Notes under the pieces: generated by a model
The model's input: the letters and a program-made list of their open reading frames with translations, nothing else
The model's database searches: none
Told to the model about the DNA's origin: nothing
Assembly (NCBI GenBank): GCA_963663265.2
Contig: CAXXXM010000002.1
Location: 124,001-188,000, forward strand
DNA: 64,000 bases
Reading direction: 5' to 3'
Source of the DNA: JAEXOD01 sp963663265
GTDB taxonomy: Bacteria; Bacteroidota; Ignavibacteria; Ignavibacteriales; Melioribacteraceae
Translations under genes and position numbers: made by a program
Part shown: piece after piece, positions 51,186 through 60,065 of the stretch
Position numbering within the stretch: the first letter of the stretch is position 1
Layout: the number at the start of each line of letters is the position of its first letter

Positions 51186-51701
51186 TTATAAATTTTTTGA
51201 CATAATAAATTCATCAACTATTTTATTCCCAATACTAAAGGAGTTAAATTTAGTCCCCTCAATAAGATAACCCATTTTTTTATAAAGTTTTATTGCATTA
51301 TCATTATACGTGAATACAGATAAATCAATCCGCTTAACCCCCTTTTTTATTGATTCAGCTTCTAATTGAGAAATTAAAAGAAATCCTAAATGTCTTCCGG
51401 TAAAACCTTTTAAAATACCTATATTAAAATGAATTGTATGTCTATTTCTATCAAAAGCACCCAATACTCCTTCAATATAACCAACCAATCTATCTTCAAT
51501 TCTACAAACAAGCAGAATACTGTTTTCCAAACTTTTTATTAATTCATTTTTGAACACTTCATAATTGTTAGTCCTTTCTCCCGGTTTGTAAGCCCTAAAA
51601 TCAGATTCTTTATCTAATTCTGTAACTAACTTAAAGTACTCCAAATAATCAGTCTCGTTAATTTTTGTAATAAAACAATTATCAGTAATAAAATTAGACA
51701 T
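51186..51701 (-). CDS. GNAT N-acetyltransferase
   Basis: A 171-residue GNAT protein: DCLVGYIEGVLG-like beta strand region (RLVGYIEGVLGAFDRNRHTI), IGILKGFTGRHLGFLLISQL (about 95, acetyl-CoA loop), LSVFTYNDNAIKLYKKMGY (about 130) and IEGTKFNSFSIGNKIVDEFI. These resemble the RimI/SpeG-like group acting on proteins or small amines. It stands alone, divergent from the Kgd-like gene. Confidence 0.85.
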   Translation of the reverse strand: MSNFITDNCFITKINETDYLEYFKLVTELDKESDFRAYKPGERTNNYEVFKNELIKSLENSILLVCRIEDRLVGYIEGVLGAFDRNRHTIHFNIGILKGFTGRHLGFLLISQLEAESIKKGVKRIDLSVFTYNDNAIKLYKKMGYLIEGTKFNSFSIGNKIVDEFIMSKNL

Positions 51702-51779
51702 AAGGTCACCTATTTTTGAATTAATTCAAAATCTAAATTGTTAACAATATTAATTAAAAACTAAAAATTATGAAAAACA

Positions 51780-54700
51780 ATGGAAAATTCTAAATCTTTG
51801 CAATATCATGATAAACTTTTTGACCATTTTGGATACAATTTTAATTTTGTTGCTGAACTCTTGGATAAGTATTTTATAAATAAAAAAGATGTTTCAACTT
51901 TTTGGCAAAATTATTTTGATAAATTAACACAAGATGAAAGTTCTCAGATTAAACAAACAAATAATTCTTCTAACGATACTATAACTAAAACTTCAACTCC
52001 AATTAATTATTCAATATCATCCGAAGATCAAATAGTTAACATTTCCGGCTCGGCTGCCAAATTAATAGAAAACATGAACAGCAGCTTATCAATTCCAACT
52101 GCTGTTAGTTTGCGAACTCTTCCTGTAAAACTGTTAGAAGAAAATAGAATTATTATTAATAAAAATATTGCGTACTTAAATTTACCCAAACTTTCTTATA
52201 CACACTTTGTGGCTTATGCCATTGTTAAAGCAGTTAATAAATTTCCTGCTTTGAATAATTCCTTTTCTTTTGTTGAAAACAAACCCGCATTAATAAAAAA
52301 ATCCGATATTAACATTGGGATAGCAGTAGATTTACAAAAGAAAGATGGTTCAAGAGCTTTAATTGTGCCAAACATAAAAAAAGCTCAAAACATGAATTTT
52401 AAACAATTTGTTGAAGCTTATAATCAGCTTGTTCAAAAGGCAAAAACAAATAAAATTGAACCTTCCGATTTTCAAAATACTACAATTTCAATAACAAATC
52501 CGGGTGGAATTGGCACGGTATCTTCTTCTCCCCGGCTTATGACAGGGCAAGGCTGCATAATAGCATTAGGAGCAATTGATTACCCCTCTGAATTTAAGGC
52601 AATGGATTCAGCAGGTTTAGCAGCTTTTGGTATTGGAAAAGTAATGAATATAACAAATACTTATGATCATAGAATTATACAAGGTGCCGAATCAGGTGAG
52701 TTTTTAAAAGAAATTGAAAACTTGTTGATGGGAAAAAACAATTTTTATCAAAATTTATTTAATGATTTGGGAATACCTCAAAAACCTGCCGGCTGGGGCA
52801 TAGATTCTCTTTCTCAAGTTCATAAAAATATTAAGGATAAAGAACGAATTGAAAAACAAGTTCGACTATTTCAAATTATCAATATGTTCCGAGTCCGTGG
52901 ACATTTATTAGCAGATTTAAATCCATTAAAATATTCTCCCAAATATACAGAAGAATTAGACCCTAATTTTTATGGTTTTACAATTTGGGATTTTGATAGA
53001 TACTTTTTAACTGATAATATATTTGGTATGGAATCAGGAACGTTACGAGAAATTTTAGATCTATTACATCAAACATATTGTGAAAAAATAGGTATTGAAT
53101 ACATGCATATTCAAAATCCGGAAGAAAAAGTTTGGTTGCAAAGTAAAATGGAACCGATTAGAAATAAGCCTAATTTCAACCGAGATGAGAAAATCAGAAT
53201 ATTTGAAAAACTAACCTTAGCTGAAACTTTTGAGCATTTTTTACATACTAAGTTTATTGGACATAAACGATTTTCTCTTGAAGGTTCCGAAACAATAATT
53301 CCGGTTTTAGATAAGTTGTTCGGTTTAGCAGCAAAATCAGATATTAGTGAAGTGTTTTTAGGGACAGCACATAGAGGCAGACTTAATATACTTTCTAACT
53401 TAATAGGCAAACCATATGAAAATATATTTAGCGAATTTGAAGATAATTTAGATCCTGATTCACCTCAAGGAACGGGAGATGTTAAATACCACTTAGGAGC
53501 TTCCGGCGTTTACAAAACTATTAACAATAAAAATATAACTGTTTCCTTAGCATCCAACCCAAGCCATTTAGAGTTTGTAAATCCTGTTGTTGAAGGAATA
53601 ACAAGAGCCAAGCTTGCCAGAACCGGAAATATTTTCTCAAATAAAGTTATCCCTGTTTTAATACATGGTGATGCTGCATTTGCCGGACAAGGAATTGTAT
53701 CAGAAACATTAAATCTTTCGCAGTTAAAGGGATATAGAACCGGTGGAACAATTCATGTTATTATAAATAATCAAATAGGGTTTACTACTACTCCCGAAGA
53801 AGCTCGTTCTTCGCCTTATGCAACTGATGTTGCTAAAATGGTACAAGCTCCAATTTTTCATGTTAATGGTGATGATCCTGAATCAGCATTATGGGTAACC
53901 CAATTAGCATTTGAGTATAGAGAGCGATTTAATAAAGACGTAGTAATTGATTTGATTGGTTATAGAAGACATGGACACAATGAAGGAGATGACCCGGTTT
54001 TTACTCAACCGATAATGTATAAGCTAATTAAAACTCACCCATCAGTAAAAAAGATTTATCAAGAAAAATTAGTAAGTGAAGGATTTCTATCTAATGATGA
54101 AATAAAAGAATTTGATAATTCACTTTATCAAAAGTTAGAAAACTCGTTGGTAACAGCTAAAGAGTTAAAAGTTAAAATGAAAAATGATAAACCTTTAGCA
54201 TTTACAGAAGAATTTAATAAAAATTTTATTCGCCCAAACGAAACGGCAGTTTCATTTGCAGAGCTTTCAGAAGTTGTAAAAACCATTACAACATTACCTG
54301 ATAACTTTACAATTAATCCCAAACTAAAAAAACATATCGATAAAATGAAAGAATTTTTAACCGGTAGGTCTTTTATTGATTGGGCATTTGCTGAATCTTT
54401 AGCTTTTGGTTCATTATTAAAAGATGGTTTTTCTATCAGATTAAGTGGTCAAGATAGTGCCAGAGGAACATTCAGTCAAAGACACCTTGTTCTTACTGAC
54501 TTTAATTCAGGAGAAGAGATTTTCCCGCATACAAAATTATGTTCAAAAGAGAATCAAATTGAAGCTTTGGATAGTTTACTTTCAGAAAATGCAGTATTAG
54601 GATTTGAGTATGGTTATAGTATTGCTGACCCTTTAACCCTTGTAATGTGGGAAGCTCAATTTGGTGACTTTGCAAATGGTGCCCAAGTAATTATTGATAA

Positions 54701-55400
54701 CTTTATTGTAAGCTCTGAAGTAAAATGGAATCTTCCAAGCAATATTGTTTTATTGTTACCTCATGGACAAGAAGGTCAAGGCCCGGAACATAGTAGTGCC
54801 CGAATTGAAAGATTTTTAACTCTTTGTGCTCAAAACAATATATATGTTACAAACCCTACTACTCCAGCTCAATATTTTCATTTGTTACGTCGACAAATGA
54901 TTAATTTAGATGAAAAACCACTTGTTATTTTTACACCAAAGAGTTTATTGCGATTACCTACTGCTCGTTCATTAACTAAAGATTTTACAAATGGTAAGTT
55001 TTATACTGTTTTAGATGACAAAACAATAGTTAACAATAACTCAATAGAAAATATCATTTTTACAAGTGGTAAAGTTTATTACGATTTGGCAAAATATAGA
55101 GAGCAGAATAACATAATAAATACAGCAATAATCAGATTAGAACAATATTACCCTTTCCCTGAAAAAGAGTTAGCCGATACAATAAATAAATATCCAAATG
55201 CTTCAAAAGCCCATTGGGTACAAGAAGAACCTCAAAACATGGGTGCTTGGAATTTTGTTAATAATCGCCTTAAAGCATTATTACAAAAAAATATATTATT
55301 CAATTATGTTGGACGTGTTGAAAGTCCAAGCCCTGCTTCCGGCTCTTCCAAACATTTTTTAATGGTTCAAGAAGATTTAATTAAAAGAGCATTTGAATAA
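51780..55400 (+). CDS. kgd: Fused 2-oxoglutarate dehydrogenase E2(catalytic)-E1 (Kgd/SucA-like)
   Basis: A 1206-residue enzyme of the oxidative TCA cycle. Residues 1-45 are the E1 N-terminal peptide (FDHFGYNFNFVAELLDKYF); about 85-325 are an acyltransferase E2 catalytic domain without a lipoyl domain, with DHRIIQGAESGEFLKEIENL (about 296) as in mycobacterial Kgd; about 360-1206 are the thiamine-diphosphate E1: GTAHRGRLNILSNLIGKPYE, HGDAAFAGQGIVSETLNLSQ, IINNQIGFTTTPEEARSSPY, GYRRHGHNEGDDPVFTQP and LSGQDSARGTFSQRH. It decarboxylates 2-oxoglutarate and can feed a lipoyl carrier elsewhere in the cell. Confidence 0.94.
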   Translation: MENSKSLQYHDKLFDHFGYNFNFVAELLDKYFINKKDVSTFWQNYFDKLTQDESSQIKQTNNSSNDTITKTSTPINYSISSEDQIVNISGSAAKLIENMNSSLSIPTAVSLRTLPVKLLEENRIIINKNIAYLNLPKLSYTHFVAYAIVKAVNKFPALNNSFSFVENKPALIKKSDINIGIAVDLQKKDGSRALIVPNIKKAQNMNFKQFVEAYNQLVQKAKTNKIEPSDFQNTTISITNPGGIGTVSSSPRLMTGQGCIIALGAIDYPSEFKAMDSAGLAAFGIGKVMNITNTYDHRIIQGAESGEFLKEIENLLMGKNNFYQNLFNDLGIPQKPAGWGIDSLSQVHKNIKDKERIEKQVRLFQIINMFRVRGHLLADLNPLKYSPKYTEELDPNFYGFTIWDFDRYFLTDNIFGMESGTLREILDLLHQTYCEKIGIEYMHIQNPEEKVWLQSKMEPIRNKPNFNRDEKIRIFEKLTLAETFEHFLHTKFIGHKRFSLEGSETIIPVLDKLFGLAAKSDISEVFLGTAHRGRLNILSNLIGKPYENIFSEFEDNLDPDSPQGTGDVKYHLGASGVYKTINNKNITVSLASNPSHLEFVNPVVEGITRAKLARTGNIFSNKVIPVLIHGDAAFAGQGIVSETLNLSQLKGYRTGGTIHVIINNQIGFTTTPEEARSSPYATDVAKMVQAPIFHVNGDDPESALWVTQLAFEYRERFNKDVVIDLIGYRRHGHNEGDDPVFTQPIMYKLIKTHPSVKKIYQEKLVSEGFLSNDEIKEFDNSLYQKLENSLVTAKELKVKMKNDKPLAFTEEFNKNFIRPNETAVSFAELSEVVKTITTLPDNFTINPKLKKHIDKMKEFLTGRSFIDWAFAESLAFGSLLKDGFSIRLSGQDSARGTFSQRHLVLTDFNSGEEIFPHTKLCSKENQIEALDSLLSENAVLGFEYGYSIADPLTLVMWEAQFGDFANGAQVIIDNFIVSSEVKWNLPSNIVLLLPHGQEGQGPEHSSARIERFLTLCAQNNIYVTNPTTPAQYFHLLRRQMINLDEKPLVIFTPKSLLRLPTARSLTKDFTNGKFYTVLDDKTIVNNNSIENIIFTSGKVYYDLAKYREQNNIINTAIIRLEQYYPFPEKELADTINKYPNASKAHWVQEEPQNMGAWNFVNNRLKALLQKNILFNYVGRVESPSPASGSSKHFLMVQEDLIKRAFE

Positions 55401-55415
55401 ATAGTAATAGTAAAT

Positions 55416-55446
55416 GTAGTCATACATATAAAACATGTATGACTAC
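55416..55446. terminator. Bidirectional terminator between kgd and the DUF89 gene
   Basis: GTAGTCATACAT (55416-55427) and ATGTATGACTAC (55435-55446) form a perfect 12-bp stem with a 7-base loop, midway between the convergent stops at 55400 and 55453. On the plus strand it is followed by TAATTTTTATTTT; on the minus strand by ATTTACTATTACTATTTATT. This placement fits a shared terminator. Confidence 0.8.
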
Positions 55447-55452
55447 TAATTT

Positions 55453-56307
55453 TTATTTTCCGTTATGATAGTATATTAGATTTGTCCCTTTAGGGTATCC
55501 GCACAACTCTGCAATTGTTTCACATTTAACTTTGAATAAAAAGTAAACAGGACGTTTTGCATTATACAACGTTTCGTAATTACCTTGTCCCTTTGAAATT
55601 ACTATATCAAAAGAATTGTAATATTCTAAAAACTCCGGTGTCCCCTGCTCTAATGCAGTACCGGAAATAATACTTCCACTTTCAATTACTTTACATAGTT
55701 TAGTAATACCTAAACTTTCAGCATCAGCCAATGTAATGTCATTATAAATATAATCGCTGCGTACGGCAAATACTACTTTTTTATTATGAAGTTGTTGTAT
55801 TAATAATTTATCAAATAAGGCTTCTGAATAATTATCCCCAACGTAAAGAATAGTTTCTGCTTTTTCCAAATCATTTTTGAATCTATTAAAATCTTTAGTA
55901 TTAAACCAAACGGATTGCACTTCAGAGGCTTCTTTTTTTAGATTAAAATTTGGATTAGCTGCCATATCAATTGTATTGCCCAAAATTGCAATTCTAACAG
56001 CCATTTCTAAGGGGTCGTCAGCGGTTTTAATAATATCTGCAAGATAGTCAATATATTTTTCAGCTTCACTTCTGTTTTTTGCTTTTATGGTTTCGTAAAT
56101 ATTTTGAACGTCAATATACTTTTTTAATACATCAACCATAATTTTAGAAAAATGTGGTGCGGTTGATATATCTTTATTTTGTAAAATCAAATCCATTGTT
56201 TCGTAAATAATTTTTTGTTGTAAATCAACATCAGTAATTCCAAGCATCTTACTTTGTGTTAACGACTGATTAACAATACAAGGAATACAGCCGGGCGATA
56301 TCAGCAT
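55453..56307 (-). CDS. DUF89 / ARMT1-like protein
   Basis: A 284-residue protein of the DUF89 family: N-terminal SPGCIPCIVNQSLTQS (with the conserved CxxC at residues 7-10), AVRIAILGNTIDMAANPNFN (about 125), ILYVGDNYSEALFDKLLIQQ (about 165), VIESGSIISGTALEQGTPEF (about 215) and VISKGQGNYETLYN (about 243). Members are metal-dependent phosphatases proposed to remove damaged sugar phosphates or cofactors. It follows a radical SAM gene by 19 bases on the same strand, so the two probably form an operon. Confidence 0.85.
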   Translation of the reverse strand: MLISPGCIPCIVNQSLTQSKMLGITDVDLQQKIIYETMDLILQNKDISTAPHFSKIMVDVLKKYIDVQNIYETIKAKNRSEAEKYIDYLADIIKTADDPLEMAVRIAILGNTIDMAANPNFNLKKEASEVQSVWFNTKDFNRFKNDLEKAETILYVGDNYSEALFDKLLIQQLHNKKVVFAVRSDYIYNDITLADAESLGITKLCKVIESGSIISGTALEQGTPEFLEYYNSFDIVISKGQGNYETLYNAKRPVYFLFKVKCETIAELCGYPKGTNLIYYHNGK

Positions 56308-56326
56308 ATAAAAAAAACTCCATTAA

Positions 56327-57346
56327 TTAATTATTTTGTAAAAGAACTTGTTCATCAACAATGCTTTTATTGTTACTATTATTTTTGACTAAGTGTTCAA
56401 TTTTATTAAAATCTATCCCTTTTGTCAATGCCATTAATTTTAATTCTTTTTCGTTATATGGTAGATTATGATTTAAAATTTCTAATTTACTAATAAAATC
56501 ATTTTCATAATAATTCTTGGCTTCATTATTTAATAATACCACTAAACCATTATTAAGTTTATTATTCAACAACTTTTTAGTTTCCTCAGCCCTGTTAATA
56601 TCAATACTATCATTTAACGAAGTAATTGTGAAATATACTTTTTCAATTCTTAACGTGGAAATGAAATCACATAAATTTTCAATATCAACCGGATTATCAT
56701 TAATATTTTGAACAATTTTTGTGTTAATATAAATTTTATTACCATAATTATTGGATAATTTTTTAATACCTTCCAACACATGTTCAAGGGATAATCTTTT
56801 ATGTGGTCTGTTTAATTTGTTCCATACTTCTTCATTAACAGTATCAATTCTTAGATTTAAAATATCAGCATGCATCAAATTTTCTTTAACATTATCATTC
56901 CAAATTAAAGATGAATTTGTAAATACAATAATTTTGTATCCAAAACTACGAACAATATCAATCAATCTGGCTAAATTTGTATCTGTGGTTGGTTCACCAT
57001 TCGGCATAAACGCAATGTAATTAATTTTCACATTTGCTTTTTCTAATTTATCAATTTTATTTTTTACCAAAAAGAATAATTGATAAGGATTTAATTCCGA
57101 ATTAATTACTGTTGAACAACACTCCGGACCATTAGTATTGCAGTATAAACAATTGTAGGTACACGATTTACATAAAACATTGTTTATAAGCAAAATATTT
57201 CCATACTTATTGGTTGGAAAAGGACCAATTACTACTCTATTTCTACAATCCGGGTTATTTACAATATTATCTTCTAATTTGGAAGAGTATTTAAGCATGC
57301 TGTTTCTAATACTTAAATTTATCTTTTTAATAATTCCAAGTTGCAT
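56327..57346 (-). CDS. Radical SAM protein
   Basis: A 339-residue radical SAM enzyme. The 4Fe-4S/SAM cysteines are in LCKSCTYNCLYCNTNGPECC (about 58-77, CX3CX2C), preceded by VVIGPFPTNKYGN, and followed by IAFMPNGEPTTDTNLARLID (GGE-like motif, about 110). The layout resembles COG0731-type Fe-S oxidoreductases. The C-terminal 60 residues are Asn/Lys-rich. The reaction is unknown; its partner is the DUF89 gene downstream. A cluster of ATTGCA motifs lies 95-150 bases upstream of the start. Confidence 0.85.
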   Translation of the reverse strand: MQLGIIKKINLSIRNSMLKYSSKLEDNIVNNPDCRNRVVIGPFPTNKYGNILLINNVLCKSCTYNCLYCNTNGPECCSTVINSELNPYQLFFLVKNKIDKLEKANVKINYIAFMPNGEPTTDTNLARLIDIVRSFGYKIIVFTNSSLIWNDNVKENLMHADILNLRIDTVNEEVWNKLNRPHKRLSLEHVLEGIKKLSNNYGNKIYINTKIVQNINDNPVDIENLCDFISTLRIEKVYFTITSLNDSIDINRAEETKKLLNNKLNNGLVVLLNNEAKNYYENDFISKLEILNHNLPYNEKELKLMALTKGIDFNKIEHLVKNNSNNKSIVDEQVLLQNN

Positions 57347-57439
57347 TTTGTCACCTTTAACTTATATAAATAAATTAAAGCCAATAACTATACCAAACAA
57401 TAACTTCTTTAATAATAACAAGTTAGGTTTTTACAAAAC

Positions 57440-57496
57440 ATTGCAAACATTGCACAAATGCAACACTATTGCACTCATATTGCATAAAATCGCAAT
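57440..57496. promoter_or_regulatory. ATTGCA iteron cluster upstream of the radical SAM gene
   Basis: Six copies of ATTGCA or its complement in 57 bases: 57440, 57449, 57468 and 57479 (ATTGCA), and TGCAA at 57459 and GCAAT at 57492 in inverted orientation. TTGCA-CAAA-TGCAA (57450-57463) is a perfect palindrome, and ACTATTGC...GCAATAGT (57466-57499) an 8-bp inverted repeat. This looks like a multi-site operator for a regulator of the radical SAM/DUF89 operon. Function is inferred. Confidence 0.55.
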
Positions 57497-57522
57497 AGTA
57501 TATGAAATTTGTTTAAGTTTAA

Positions 57523-57562
57523 AACAAAAAAACCTGAATTTGAATTTATCCAAATACAGGTT
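57523..57562 (-). terminator. Terminator of the M14 peptidase gene
   Basis: On the minus strand AACCTG-T-ATTTG (57551-57562) pairs with CAAAT-T-CAGGTT (57531-57542) around an 8-base loop, directly followed by TTTTTTTG (57523-57530). It begins 22 bases after the stop codon of the M14 gene. Confidence 0.85.
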
Positions 57563-57583
57563 TTATTATTAAACAAAAAAATC

Positions 57584-59425
57584 TTACTTAACTAAAAGCA
57601 TGCCTTTTGTTGTGATTGAATTTTCTGTCTGCAATTGATAATATAATACTCCACTTGCTAAATTTTTAAAACTTGCTGCATCAAAAATATACTCGTGAGT
57701 ACCACCACTTAATTCTTCATTTACTAAAGTAGCAACTAATTGACCCAATACATTAAAAATCCTTAGCGAAACTTTAGAAGAATTTGCAAGACTAAATCTT
57801 ATGGTAGTAGTTGGATTAAATGGATTAGGAAAATTTTGATATAAATTAAAATCCTTTGCTACTATTTCATCTTTTACATCAGAAATTTCACCAATATACA
57901 TTATTTTAAATGCATCAGCAATGATATTTCCATTTGCATTATCATCCACCTTTATTTCAATATTACCAGGATTTTTAATTTGAATGTTTGTTAAATAATT
58001 CCAATTAGCCCCATCAATCTTTTGTGATTTTTCAATAACTGAAGTTGTTCCGTTATTTACAATACTAAAACGAGTGTTTGAAGCATTATCTGTATCTGCC
58101 GGCCACCAACCAAATACCGAATATTCCCCCTTAGGTAATTCTTCGCTTGTATAAGTGACAACTTTTGTTCCTGTACCGGCACTTGCAGCTAAAAAATTAC
58201 TGCTGTAATACTGTACACCCCAGTCGTAAGTTTCCCAATCTCCTTCTCTAACTGCATTATTATCATCTAAAATTTGATTCTTAGGATACGATAGCTCCAA
58301 CAAGTCTGAAATAGCGTAAAGAGTTTTATATCCCAATTCATGTAAATTTTCGTTGGTAACTTCAATATCAGATGAATAATAATCATAAGGTGTTTCATAA
58401 GTTAATGCAACAGGTGTTTCACCATAATTAGCCCACAACCAACCTTCCGGATAAACAGGACGTAAAGTTGATTCAAAAATATCTCCTTGTTGGAAATATT
58501 CATTATTTGAAGTATTTAAATATGCCAGCTGATATTGCCTTCTATAAAAGAAAGGACTTGTGGAGGCAGCTGTGTGTACATAAAACGTACAATATGGTGA
58601 TGCTATTGAATGTAAATTTAGTGCAATGTTAATAACTTTTGTTGAACATACTGCCGACATTGCTGCTTTTAATAATTTTACTTCTGTTGTTGTTTGAGCT
58701 TCCGGCTTATCCCAATTTGATTCTAAGTCAACTCCATCATAATTTGTTCTGGAACGCCCATAAAAAACTCCATCAGGATTGGTAATTGGTACCAAATGAA
58801 ACTCAATATGTTTTCTCAAATTATCCGCAAATTCATCATCCTCTAAAAGCCTATTTACAATACCTTCAAAATGATATGAAGAAGGCGTTTCACCCGGATG
58901 TGTTCTTGCATGAATCCAAACCACAAATTTTTCGTCAATCGGAACAAAAGGATCAGTAATTGTAAATTCTCGTAAAGGTAAATTTCTATCAGTATAACCA
59001 ATTATTTTTTCTGTAAAATAACTACTGTTTGACCATTCCACTATTTTTGAATTTAACTTGGTTAATTTATATGGAGTATAATAAGAAACCCAAACAGTAT
59101 CATGCTCAAAGGTTTTTTGAAAAACATTTTCTTGTGGAGATTCTTCAATTGAAAAACGATTATATACATCATCATCATAACTATACATTGCCCTAACAAC
59201 ATCGCTATTAGCAACATTAACCCGAATAAATCTGTTTTTTACACCACTTATTTTAAAGTAAAACCAGCGTCCTCCTATATCCTCGTAAGTTGTTACAGTA
59301 TAATTAGTTGAATCAGTAGTTGTAACAGTTTTTAAGTTCCCGCTTTCTATGGTTCCATCAAATTTAACCTGAGCATAAGTAAAACTAACAAAACACATAA
59401 AACATAAAGTCAAAAGATATTTCAT
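57584..59425 (-). CDS. Secreted M14-family zinc carboxypeptidase with type IX sorting domain
   Basis: A 613-residue extracellular peptidase. Signal peptide MKYLLTLCFMCFVSFTYAQ; a beta-rich N-domain typical of cytosolic-carboxypeptidase-like M14 enzymes (about 25-130); zinc site in WIHARTHPGETPSS (His and Glu of HPGE, about 178) with the third His in NLHSIASPYCTFYVHT (about 271); substrate site NYDGVDLESNW (about 227); catalytic Glu in TYETPYDYYSSD (about 345). A jelly-roll-like region follows (about 390-510), and the C-terminal 85 residues are a secretion/sorting domain with NLYQNFPNPFNPTTTIRFSL. The product is probably exported by the type IX system and anchored or released. Confidence 0.92.
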   Translation of the reverse strand: MKYLLTLCFMCFVSFTYAQVKFDGTIESGNLKTVTTTDSTNYTVTTYEDIGGRWFYFKISGVKNRFIRVNVANSDVVRAMYSYDDDVYNRFSIEESPQENVFQKTFEHDTVWVSYYTPYKLTKLNSKIVEWSNSSYFTEKIIGYTDRNLPLREFTITDPFVPIDEKFVVWIHARTHPGETPSSYHFEGIVNRLLEDDEFADNLRKHIEFHLVPITNPDGVFYGRSRTNYDGVDLESNWDKPEAQTTTEVKLLKAAMSAVCSTKVINIALNLHSIASPYCTFYVHTAASTSPFFYRRQYQLAYLNTSNNEYFQQGDIFESTLRPVYPEGWLWANYGETPVALTYETPYDYYSSDIEVTNENLHELGYKTLYAISDLLELSYPKNQILDDNNAVREGDWETYDWGVQYYSSNFLAASAGTGTKVVTYTSEELPKGEYSVFGWWPADTDNASNTRFSIVNNGTTSVIEKSQKIDGANWNYLTNIQIKNPGNIEIKVDDNANGNIIADAFKIMYIGEISDVKDEIVAKDFNLYQNFPNPFNPTTTIRFSLANSSKVSLRIFNVLGQLVATLVNEELSGGTHEYIFDAASFKNLASGVLYYQLQTENSITTKGMLLVK

Positions 59426-59626
59426 TAAATCCTCATATTATTTAATTTAGGACACAAATTACAAAAAATAAATATCCAATCAAACTTGGGATACAATAAT
59501 TACCTTTTTTCACCATTTTGTAACATATCGCCCAAAAACGATTATTTGAAGAGTGATTTACAAACAAGAAAAAGCCGAAAACATCTAAATGACCTCTACT
59601 TACTAAAAACTAATTCCAGAGTTAAT

Positions 59627-60013
59627 TCAACAATTATCTAAGGCTTGGTTAAGTAATTTTTCAATTTGAATGGATGCATTATTTAGTTTTTCATTATTTA
59701 ACTGTTTTATAAGGGGAGAGGGGTTCATAATAGAAACTTCAACTTTGCCATTAAAGTGTTCTTGAACTATAATACTACAAGGCAGTAAAACACCCAATTT
59801 ATCCTCTTCAAGCAATGCTTCGTATGCAAATTTGGGATTACAAGCACCTAAAATTTTGTAGTTTCTAAAATCAACATTAATTTTACTCTTTAATGTAGCT
59901 TTCACATCAATTTCAGTTAAAACACCAAAACCCACTTTTAATAATTCTTCTCTAATTTTGGATTCTGCATCTTCAAAATTTAAGTTAACTTCTTTGTTAA
60001 TGTAATATTCCAT
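59627..60013 (-). CDS. DUF302 domain protein
   Basis: A 128-residue cytoplasmic protein with the DUF302 pattern: FEDAESKIREELLKVGFGVL (about 15-34), ATLKSKINVDFRNYKILGAC (about 42), NPKFAYEALLEEDKLGVLLP, CSIIVQEHFNGKVEVSIMNP (about 78). The function of DUF302 is not established. Its ribosome site and 52-base gap to pepA suggest possible co-transcription with pepA upstream. Confidence 0.88.
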   Translation of the reverse strand: MEYYINKEVNLNFEDAESKIREELLKVGFGVLTEIDVKATLKSKINVDFRNYKILGACNPKFAYEALLEEDKLGVLLPCSIIVQEHFNGKVEVSIMNPSPLIKQLNNEKLNNASIQIEKLLNQALDNC

Positions 60014-60065
60014 AAAGTCTCCTTTTATTTATAAGATGCAGAATTCCAAAATAAGATTCACTATC

